A DNA stretch of 64,000 nt from a virus. Each line of letters begins with the position of its first letter. Within the stretch, counting starts at the first letter, position 1. This document shows, in pieces, positions 58,560 to 64,000 of the stretch. The DNA lies in IMG/VR virus record IMGVR_UViG_3300025626_000018, positions 1-64,000 of that record. The stretch is one strand, 5' to 3'. The translations under genes and the position numbers were made by a program. The notes under the pieces are model-generated. The model saw nothing but the letters and a program-made list of their open reading frames with translations. It was not told where the DNA came from and did no database searches.

Positions 58560-59327
58560 TTATTTGATATTTTCAAATGGGTTTAATTTACTAGTGCCGG
58601 GCTTTAAGGAATACTTACTGCTCGGCATTTTAGTAATTTTAACCTCGGGCTGCACCTCATAATACTTTGACCGCATACCAATGCGCATTTTGAATGGGCC
58701 AGTGCCAGAGAGTAATGGAACATCATTAGGAACGCCCATTGGATTTGCAGAACCAATTCTATAGAAATCATCGCCGGCTTGCATATAATATGCTGGCTCG
58801 GATTTCCCTTTAAGATAATGCTGAGTAATTAACTCGCCCAAATCTACTTCAGGTTTATTTAAAATATATTGTTTTTTACCTTTTAAATATGCAATCATTA
58901 CATCACGTGGAACGGATTTTGGATCACTCAATCCAGAAATTAATGTGGGTACTTTCATACCCTTTATTCCAGAAAACTTTTCAAGATCTTTTAACCATGC
59001 TTGAGTATCTTTATCGTTATTTAAGGTTTTAGTAATATATGCTTTAAGAGGAGATAATTTACCCTTACTAGGGCCTTTTTTATCAATTGCGGCAATCCAT
59101 TTTTTACCGTCAAAACTAGCGCGAGTATTGCCAAGTTGGTCAGAGTGATTCATTTTAACTTCTAACCATATGCGATCGCCTTTATATTTAATAAGAATAT
59201 CTGAATATGTTGGATCAACGGCTGGACGAGATGCGTCTAAACCCATATTGGCAATGTGTTTAGCCATATCATTTTCATACTTATCTGATTTAGCGCTTTC
59301 GCTTATAAATGATTTAAAAGTATACAT
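58560..59327 (-). CDS. Nuclease-like protein with PD-(D/E)xK motif (minus strand)
   Basis: A 255-residue protein. The stretch VDPTYSDILIKYKGDRIWLE followed by VKMNH shows an Asp and, 13 residues on, Glu-Val-Lys, the core of PD-(D/E)xK nucleases; RASFDGKKWIAAID follows. The N-terminus MYTFKSFISESAK is a common opening in marine T4-like phage proteins. A minus-strand late promoter lies just upstream. Target unknown. Confidence 0.65.
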   Translation of the reverse strand: MYTFKSFISESAKSDKYENDMAKHIANMGLDASRPAVDPTYSDILIKYKGDRIWLEVKMNHSDQLGNTRASFDGKKWIAAIDKKGPSKGKLSPLKAYITKTLNNDKDTQAWLKDLEKFSGIKGMKVPTLISGLSDPKSVPRDVMIAYLKGKKQYILNKPEVDLGELITQHYLKGKSEPAYYMQAGDDFYRIGSANPMGVPNDVPLLSGTGPFKMRIGMRSKYYEVQPEVKITKMPSSKYSLKPGTSKLNPFENIK

Positions 59328-59355
59328 TAGATTCTCATTAATTGCTTATATAGTT

Positions 59356-59871
59356 TTATTTATAATTAGAATATCTTCGCATTCCAATTAATTTTTTTGA
59401 TGAATATGGGGCAATACTAACTTTATTATTTTGATTACCGCCCAAAAGTAAATAATATTTTTGCCCTCGAGAATGCCGAATTCCCATAAAAAATCCAACA
59501 TGACCTTGCCATTTTGCGCCGGGGCGCTCTATTATTATAATATCGCCATACCGCAATTCTTCTTCAAGAATTATTTCTCCGTAATTTAAAAATTCTTGTG
59601 CTAATAACGGTCGTTTAGAATTAAAATCGTGTAGGTTTGATATATTATTTCTAGCTAAAACCGCATTGATAAATGCTGCGCACCACTCAGTTGTAACCGG
59701 GTCAACATTTAAAAATCTTTTTAATTGAACCCGATCTATATTTTCATTAAGACCAACATAATAAATCGCTTCAGTAAGATTTATAGTATGTTTTGGCTGT
59801 TGCCCCAATGTATTAAATATGGAACAGCCAGTACTGAATAAGAAAATTATAATAAAAAATATATGCTTCAT
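59356..59871 (-). CDS. Lipoprotein amidase/peptidase (CHAP/NlpC-type, TIGR02594-like)
   Basis: A 171-residue lipoprotein starting at 59871: signal HIFFIIIFLFSTGC with lipobox and lipid-attached Cys. The papain-like domain has VTTEWCAAFINAVLARN (catalytic Cys) and WQGHVGFFMGI (catalytic His). Such enzymes cut peptide crosslinks in peptidoglycan. With the SleB-like hydrolase it gives two wall-cutting enzymes. TATAAATA lies so close that the late mRNA would be leaderless. Confidence 0.82.
   Translation of the reverse strand: MKHIFFIIIFLFSTGCSIFNTLGQQPKHTINLTEAIYYVGLNENIDRVQLKRFLNVDPVTTEWCAAFINAVLARNNISNLHDFNSKRPLLAQEFLNYGEIILEEELRYGDIIIIERPGAKWQGHVGFFMGIRHSRGQKYYLLLGGNQNNKVSIAPYSSKKLIGMRRYSNYK
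59357..59364 (-). promoter_or_regulatory. Minus-strand late promoter TATAAATA before 59327
   Basis: Read on the minus strand, TATAAATA lies 29 bp before the nuclease-like gene, inside the 3' end of the next minus-strand gene. Confidence 0.7.
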
Positions 59872-59876
59872 AAAAA

Positions 59877-59884
59877 TATTTATA
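59877..59884 (-). promoter_or_regulatory. Minus-strand late promoter TATAAATA before 59871
   Basis: TATAAATA on the minus strand ends 5 bp before the start codon of the lipoprotein gene. Confidence 0.6.
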
Positions 59885-59918
59885 TATAAAATATAGGCTA
59901 ATAAAATGGAGAATATAA

Positions 59919-60116
59919 ATGCCAAAACCTAAAGGTGATATGAGTCAAAGAATTAAAAATGCTGGATTTTATAATAAACAACAAGCAAAGTCCACAGAAG
60001 CCGGAACAGGCAAATTTAGTGCAATTAAAGCAGCAAAAGCAAATCCGCTCGAGGAAATGAAAGAAGCTCTTGCAAAACGAAAAGCACTTAAGAAAAAAAC
60101 AGCTATAAAAAAATAA
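59919..60116 (+). CDS. Small basic protein
   Basis: A 65-residue Lys/Ala-rich protein (MPKPKGDMSQRIKNAGFYNK ..., ending KKKTAIKK). ATGGAGAATATAA precedes the ATG. Possibly nucleic-acid binding; otherwise unknown. It points away from the lipoprotein gene. Confidence 0.6.
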   Translation: MPKPKGDMSQRIKNAGFYNKQQAKSTEAGTGKFSAIKAAKANPLEEMKEALAKRKALKKKTAIKK

Positions 60117-60136
60117 CATAAATTTAAAATTAGCCG

Positions 60137-60164
60137 TTTACTTTCCGTCAAAATATGATATAAT
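60137..60164 (+). promoter_or_regulatory. Promoter before 60200
   Basis: TTTACT, 16 nt, TATAAT with an ATATG extension. Confidence 0.75.
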
Positions 60165-60199
60165 AATAGAGTAATCTTTATTAAAGGGGAAGGTATACT

Positions 60200-60553
60200 A
60201 TGTCAGGTATGCATTTAATTCGCGGAATGTCTAGTAATAATTTTAAAAAAAGAAAACAAAAAAAATCGCCTGGTTGGCAGAAAGCTCAATTAGAACATGA
60301 AGCTTTTTTAAAAAAGATGGGTATAAAGGGCGATGATGGTCTTAAAGATCACCGTTATGAAATACCCGATTATAAAAGCACTTCTATGATAAAAACGTCA
60401 GATACAATCTGTAGTAATGGACTTAAAAAAGACACTGTTCAATATACTGGTAATGAAATTGCTGGTATTGTTGTAACTCATAAATCAAATCTTATGCCTA
60501 TTCGCAAAGATAATATGCAAGCCGCAAAAGATGCGGCTCAAATGAGGCGATAA
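60200..60553 (+). CDS. Conserved marine phage hypothetical protein
   Basis: A 117-residue protein with a basic N-terminus (NNFKKRKQKKSPGWQKAQLE) and the C-terminal block GNEIAGIVVTHKSNLMPIRKD, which I recall from many marine phages. AAAGGGGAAGG precedes the start. Function unknown. Confidence 0.7.
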   Translation: MSGMHLIRGMSSNNFKKRKQKKSPGWQKAQLEHEAFLKKMGIKGDDGLKDHRYEIPDYKSTSMIKTSDTICSNGLKKDTVQYTGNEIAGIVVTHKSNLMPIRKDNMQAAKDAAQMRR

Positions 60554-60558
60554 TATAA

Positions 60559-61302
60559 ATGTTAACAGAAAATTTTTTATCGGATTTAGATAAAGATGGT
60601 ATTGCTATTGTTGACAATGCATTTAATACCGAAGATTTAATTGCATTTAATAAAGTTGCAAGTAAACTCCCGCCTTTTGTGGGTCATGGTAATGGACGGT
60701 GGTTAAATAATCCAGATGTATTATCAGAAGCTAAAATTAAAAATATTGATTGGGCTTGTCATTGGGCACAAACTCCAAAAAATAATTTATTTATTAATAC
60801 AATCATGCTTCCGTTATTAAAAAGTATTTGTGATGTTTTATTTGGGAATAAAGATTGGGGCTGGCAATTAACTAACCGTTATATTATGTCTAATTACAAG
60901 CATGATTATCCTATTCAGCCCCACTTAGATGCGCCATATTTGTGGCCACAAAAACTTGAATGCGAAATGTCTAAATATTTAGATAAAGGTCCTTTAAGTG
61001 TTACCTTTATGATTCCTTTAGTTGACTTTACAATAGAAAACGGTGCTACTGCATATGTACCTGGAACGCATAGATATAGATACAATACTACTAATTGGAA
61101 TGAAGAAAAACCTTTTTATAAAGCTTTCTTTGAAAATAATTATGTTCAACCACCGGTTTCTTTGGGCGGGTTCGGTTGTTTTTATGGTAATGTGCTGCAT
61201 AGTATTATGCCAAATAAAACCAATCAAATTCGCCGCGGGATAATTTTTCGTGGTATAAGACAAGATGCATTAAATGAAATGCAAAAGTTAAACTTAGGAT
61301 AA
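60559..61302 (+). CDS. PhyH-like 2-oxoglutarate/Fe(II) dioxygenase
   Basis: A 247-residue oxygenase. QPHLDAPYLWP holds the His-x-Asp metal ligands, NVLHSIMPN the distal His, and RRGIIFRGI the Arg that binds 2-oxoglutarate; GATAYVPGTHRY is the usual PhyH phrase. Such enzymes hydroxylate small molecules or proteins; the substrate here is unknown. It follows the 60200 gene on the same transcript. Confidence 0.85.
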   Translation: MLTENFLSDLDKDGIAIVDNAFNTEDLIAFNKVASKLPPFVGHGNGRWLNNPDVLSEAKIKNIDWACHWAQTPKNNLFINTIMLPLLKSICDVLFGNKDWGWQLTNRYIMSNYKHDYPIQPHLDAPYLWPQKLECEMSKYLDKGPLSVTFMIPLVDFTIENGATAYVPGTHRYRYNTTNWNEEKPFYKAFFENNYVQPPVSLGGFGCFYGNVLHSIMPNKTNQIRRGIIFRGIRQDALNEMQKLNLG

Positions 61303-61334
61303 ACTTAGTTATATTTTGAAACATAGAGGCGATA

Positions 61335-61565
61335 ATGAAACCCAATAAAACCTTCGAATTAACTGTAGATGATATTGAGATGATCGAATCTGCATTAAAT
61401 GGTCGAGTGCATCGAAGATCTATGAGTATAACTATGGATCCTACAAATATTTATGCGAAAGAGATGCAAAAAGAAATTACATTAATTCGTGATTTATTAG
61501 GACGTATTCATAATCAAAAAACATTTTATAGACCAAAAAACCGATTTGGAAGCGGTAAACGATAA
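61335..61565 (+). CDS. Small hypothetical protein
   Basis: A 76-residue basic protein (FELTVDDIEMIESALNGRVH ..., ending NRFGSGKR). Similar short proteins occur near DUF932 genes in marine phages. No function known. Confidence 0.6.
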   Translation: MKPNKTFELTVDDIEMIESALNGRVHRRSMSITMDPTNIYAKEMQKEITLIRDLLGRIHNQKTFYRPKNRFGSGKR

Positions 61566-61609
61566 TATTATCACATAAAAATTTTTATTCAAATAGTTTA
61601 AATTAACTG

Positions 61610-61638
61610 TTTACAATCTGTTTGTAATATGCTATTAT
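61610..61638 (+). promoter_or_regulatory. Promoter before the DUF932 gene
   Basis: TTTACA, 17 nt, TATTAT with an ATATGC extension. Confidence 0.75.
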
Positions 61639-61666
61639 AGTATTATTAGATATATTGGAGAATAAA

Positions 61667-62644
61667 ATGGCACATGAGGTAGAAATTGTAAACGGTGTAG
61701 CACAGATGGCTTATGCGGGCGAATTGCCATGGCATGGTTTAGGTGTTCCGGTATCAAACGATCTTACACCTATGCAAATGATGCAAAAGGCTGGTCTTGA
61801 TTGGGAAGTTGAAAAGGTAGATGCTTTTGTCCGTTGGAAGGGCGATAATGTTGCCACTGGTCAACAAGCTCTTATTCGCTCAACTGATGGAAAAGTTCTT
61901 ACTAATGTTGGCGAAAATTGGAATCCAGTCCAAAATGAAGAAGCCTTTAATTTCTTTGCTGAATATGTTGCGGCCGGTGATATGGAAATGCACACTGCCG
62001 GTTCGCTAAAGGGCGGTCAACAAGTGTGGGCTCTTGCAAAAATTAAAGAGTCGTTTGATGTATTTGGTAAAGAAGATACTGTTGAATCATATTTGTTGTT
62101 TTCAAATCCTCATCAATATGGTAAATCAATTGATATTCGATTTACTCCTATTCGTGTTGTTTGTAATAATACTCTTACATTTAGCTTGAACAGCCACGCT
62201 GAGCGTTCTGTTAAAGTTGGCCATCGCACAGTGTTTAATGCTGATGATGTGAAAACAACATTGGGGCTTGCTTCTGAAAAATTTACTCAGTATAAAGATA
62301 TGGCTCAGTTTTTAGGCGGCCGTCGTTTTACTGCTGATTCACTTATTCAGTACTATAGCCAAGTATTTCCATCTACTTCGCGCAAAGATATTGAAACAAC
62401 GGTGACAAAAAAAGAAGATTTAAGCCGCAATGCGCAAACCGCATATGATATGCTTGAAATTCAACCTGGCGCAGAATTTGGTGCTGGAACATGGTGGCAG
62501 GCATTTAATTCAGTAACATATGTCACTGACCATCTTCAAGGACGAGGAGCTGAAAATCGGTTACACAATCAATGGTTCGGTAATAATCGGTTGCGCAAAA
62601 TAAAGGCTGCAAATTTGGCCGTTCAAATGGCAACAGCAGCATAA
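61667..62644 (+). CDS. DUF932 phage/plasmid-like protein
   Basis: A 325-residue protein of the DUF932 (TIGR03299) family: MAYAGELPWHGLGVPVSNDL, the central DIRFTPIRVVCNNTLTFSL and the end EFGAGTWWQAFNSVTYVTDH. ATG 61667 follows GGAGAATAAA; TTG 61655 would include the ribosome site. The family is common in phages and plasmids, function unsettled. Confidence 0.88.
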   Translation: MAHEVEIVNGVAQMAYAGELPWHGLGVPVSNDLTPMQMMQKAGLDWEVEKVDAFVRWKGDNVATGQQALIRSTDGKVLTNVGENWNPVQNEEAFNFFAEYVAAGDMEMHTAGSLKGGQQVWALAKIKESFDVFGKEDTVESYLLFSNPHQYGKSIDIRFTPIRVVCNNTLTFSLNSHAERSVKVGHRTVFNADDVKTTLGLASEKFTQYKDMAQFLGGRRFTADSLIQYYSQVFPSTSRKDIETTVTKKEDLSRNAQTAYDMLEIQPGAEFGAGTWWQAFNSVTYVTDHLQGRGAENRLHNQWFGNNRLRKIKAANLAVQMATAA

Positions 62645-62663
62645 CAAATATATCACATTAAAG

Positions 62664-62692
62664 AAAAAGATGTCCTTTGGGGCATCTTTTTT
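62664..62692 (+). terminator. Rho-independent terminator after DUF932
   Basis: Stem AAAAGATGTCC / GGGCATCTTTT with a TTTG loop followed by T; the next promoter starts 2 bp later. Confidence 0.85.
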
Positions 62693-62693
62693 A

Positions 62694-62722
62694 TTTACAT
62701 TCTCTTTATTATATGGTATAAC
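62694..62722 (+). promoter_or_regulatory. Promoter before 62752
   Basis: TTTACA, 17 nt, TATAAC with an ATATGG extension. Confidence 0.75.
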
Positions 62723-62751
62723 TAATATAGAATGAAACAAAGGAGCCTATC

Positions 62752-63009
62752 ATGACTATTCAAAAACTTATCGATCAAACATTCAGCTATAGCTTAGAAG
62801 CACAAGATGCAGGCCTTGCTGATCTATATCTGGCCGATACGGCTGATTTTAAGCAGGTGCAGTGGCTGATGAATTCGAATGACATTGACGGCGCTTTAGC
62901 AAAAATCGGTAATATGGATACAGAACCACGTGAGCAGATCCTATTGGCGATTGCTGAAGAGTATGGTAATGGATATTTAGAAACTGTAATAGGCTATGAG
63001 GTGGCATAA
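62752..63009 (+). CDS. Small hypothetical protein
   Basis: An 85-residue acidic protein (FSYSLEAQDAGLADLYLADT ..., ending TVIGYEVA). It has an AAAGGAG ribosome site. It is the first of three single-gene units at the right end that share promoter and flanking sequences. Function unknown. Confidence 0.6.
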   Translation: MTIQKLIDQTFSYSLEAQDAGLADLYLADTADFKQVQWLMNSNDIDGALAKIGNMDTEPREQILLAIAEEYGNGYLETVIGYEVA

Positions 63010-63048
63010 CAAATATATCACATTAAATAAAAAAATGCACTTTAGGGG

Positions 63049-63077
63049 TTTACAATCAGATCTCTACATGGTATAAC
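63049..63077 (+). promoter_or_regulatory. Promoter before 63099
   Basis: TTTACA, 17 nt, TATAAC, preceded by TGCACTTTAGGGG. Nearly identical to the promoter at 63479. Confidence 0.78.
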
Positions 63078-63098
63078 TAATATATCAAAAGGAGATAT

Positions 63099-63284
63099 AT
63101 GATGTGGAAAAGATTTTATAAACTCACAGTTACTAACAAAGCTGGGAAAATTGTTCATACAGGAGAAGAATACTCTGGTTATGCAACTTCTGAAGAGCTT
63201 CGGTATCTTGACCGGGAATATCCTGACTGCAAGGTAGAAGCAGAGTTTATTGAATACGAATTAGAAATGGATGATGGAGCTTAA
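63099..63284 (+). CDS. Small hypothetical protein
   Basis: A 61-residue protein (WKRFYKLTVTNKAGKIVHTG ..., ending ELEMDDGA) with beta strands and an acidic end. AAAGGAGA precedes ATGATG; the second ATG (63102) may be used. It is followed by a membrane-protein gene. Confidence 0.6.
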   Translation: MMWKRFYKLTVTNKAGKIVHTGEEYSGYATSEELRYLDREYPDCKVEAEFIEYELEMDDGA

Positions 63285-63285
63285 T

Positions 63286-63450
63286 ATGACATTAGTTGCT
63301 AGTATAATTGGCGCTGTACTTTTCGGTGGAGTTAGTAGTATGTTTGTTAAGTCCCCTAAATCTCCAGAAGGGGAACTTACTACTCTTGCCTGGGCCCTCG
63401 TTGGCGTTATTGCAATGGTAGTACTTTTTAGCCAATTTGGTTTGGTATAA
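63286..63450 (+). CDS. Two-span membrane protein
   Basis: A 54-residue peptide with two hydrophobic helices (TLVASIIGAVLFGGVSSMFV and TTLAWALVGVIAMVVLFSQF) separated by a short charged loop. It starts right after the previous gene. A holin-like or membrane-modifying role is possible, not shown. Confidence 0.6.
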   Translation: MTLVASIIGAVLFGGVSSMFVKSPKSPEGELTTLAWALVGVIAMVVLFSQFGLV

Positions 63451-63478
63451 AAAAAATAAAAAAAATGCATTTTAGGGG

Positions 63479-63507
63479 TTTACAATCAGATCTCTATATG
63501 ATATAAC
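63479..63507 (+). promoter_or_regulatory. Promoter before 63533
   Basis: TTTACA, 17 nt, TATAAC, preceded by TGCATTTTAGGGG. Confidence 0.78.
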
Positions 63508-63532
63508 TAATATATCAAAAAGGAGAAACACT

Positions 63533-63739
63533 ATGCTTACTACTTATGGCGCAATGATTAAGAATGACATTATCGAAGCTTTCAATGCTGCGGTGGTTAA
63601 TCCAGAAAATATCCACGAAGGTGGCGGTATCAATTGGAACTTTGTTGAGTCTGATATCTTTATTCCACTTGGAGTCTTCTATGATACTGAGTATCTGAAT
63701 GATTGCATTAGTGTGCTTGTTGATAACCACTTCGCATAA
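63533..63739 (+). CDS. Hypothetical protein, paralogue of the 51020 gene
   Basis: A 68-residue protein (TYGAMIKNDIIEAFNAAVVN, GGINWNFVESDIF, YLNDCISVLVDN) that matches the 51020 product in order and spacing but lacks its C-terminal third. AAAGGAGA precedes the ATG. Unknown role. Confidence 0.7.
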   Translation: MLTTYGAMIKNDIIEAFNAAVVNPENIHEGGGINWNFVESDIFIPLGVFYDTEYLNDCISVLVDNHFA

Positions 63740-63755
63740 GGAAACTAAAACAAAG

Positions 63756-63877
63756 GACTCTTTTCTGATTATATAGTACGAGCGAAGAACCGTAAAGGTA
63801 GGTATGCCCATGGAGCAGAACCCGTAAAATCCTGGTAAGGGACTAAGTTAAGACCACTATATAATCAGCAAAGAGTC
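63756..63877 (+). ncRNA. Candidate structured RNA element (unidentified)
   Basis: Arms at 63756-63777 and 63856-63877 form a 22-bp stem with a single mismatch. The 78-nt interior has hairpins such as ACC-GTAAA-GGT and a near repeat GAACCGTAAA / GAACCCGTAAA. It follows the last gene of the window and no open frame explains it. The strand is assigned from the neighbouring gene. It is not a tRNA, and I cannot match it to a known family. Confidence 0.5.
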
Positions 63878-64000
63878 TAAGACAAGGAAAACTATTTCAT
63901 ACATACGTCTGTGTAGAGGCGTTGATCAGCTAAAAGCACTATCTCGAAAGGGATGTTAGTTTCGATCGAACCAGAGCGGCAATGTCAATAAGGCCGTGCG
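63878..64000. other. Non-coding tail of the window with further hairpins
   Basis: No open frame is convincing here. Hairpins include ACGTCT / AGGCGT, ATCTC-GAAA-GGGAT and CGGC / GCCG. It may belong to the same RNA as 63756-63877, continuing past the edge. Confidence 0.35.

Noticed and set aside
63515-63811. Minus-strand open frame at the right end
   Set aside because: It runs opposite a paralogue of a plus-strand gene with promoter and ribosome site, and overlaps the long inverted repeat.
63756-63877. A miniature inverted-repeat transposon
   Set aside because: The 22-bp arms could be terminal repeats, but no target duplication flanks them (CAAAG versus TAAGA), and no other copy is seen in this window.

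Overview
This window looks like part of the genome of a T4-like tailed phage (myovirus): AT-rich, tightly packed and almost all on the + strand. Virion and replication genes run in the order typical of marine T4-like phages. Inference: the host is probably an alphaproteobacterium, perhaps SAR11-like. The reasons are a circularly permuted (two-piece) tmRNA gene, a DUF1127 protein, a cytochrome c of the c2 type and the low GC content. No host can be proven from the sequence alone.

Region 1 (1-14.3 kb) is the head and tail module: gp13 (3' end only), gp14, gp15, gp16, gp17, gp18, gp19, gp20, an unknown structural-like protein, gp67-like, gp21, gp22, gp23 and a second tail-tube-like protein. The large terminase (gp17) is broken into two genes. 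Each half carries one part of an atypical split intein, with a very short N part and a long C part, and a GIY-YIG homing endonuclease gene lies between them.

Region 2 (14.3-30.6 kb) is recombination, late transcription and replication: UvsY, UvsW, the late sigma factor gp55, gp47/gp46, the clamp gp45, clamp loader gp44/gp62, DexA, RegA and DNA polymerase gp43. Interleaved are a sulfotransferase-like gene, a 23-residue zinc-ribbon peptide, Hsp20 with two DUF1127-type small proteins, and a secreted c-type cytochrome.

Region 3 (30.6-49.3 kb) is rich in metabolism. It has a phosphomannomutase-like HAD enzyme, a MazG-like enzyme, a primase-like protein, a nucleotidyltransferase-cupin fusion, MetK, KdsA, KdsB, a thymidylate-synthase-family enzyme with an Asn-to-Asp change in the substrate-reading loop, a dCMP deaminase, a radical SAM enzyme with a separate SPASM-like protein, a UDP-sugar epimerase, a UDP-glucose dehydrogenase, UvsX, an APS-kinase-like kinase and helicase gp41. 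Together they suggest manipulation of sugar nucleotides and surface glycans, SAM supply and nucleotide pools.

Region 4 (49.3-64 kb) is accessory. It holds a SleB-like wall hydrolase, many small unknown genes, the permuted tmRNA, an outer-membrane beta-barrel (porin-like) protein, a run of signal-peptide or membrane proteins including one with a perfect EF-hand loop, two minus-strand genes (a nuclease-like protein and a CHAP/NlpC-type lipoprotein hydrolase), a PhyH-like dioxygenase and a DUF932 protein. The right edge carries an unidentified structured sequence closed by a 22-bp near-perfect stem.

Two promoter classes can be read. T4-type late promoters (TATAAATA), the expected target of gp55, precede structural and some replication and lysis genes. 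About twenty sites of the form TTTACA/T - 16-17 nt - TATAAT, often with an extended TATGn before the -10, precede the other transcription units. Rho-independent terminators mark most unit ends.
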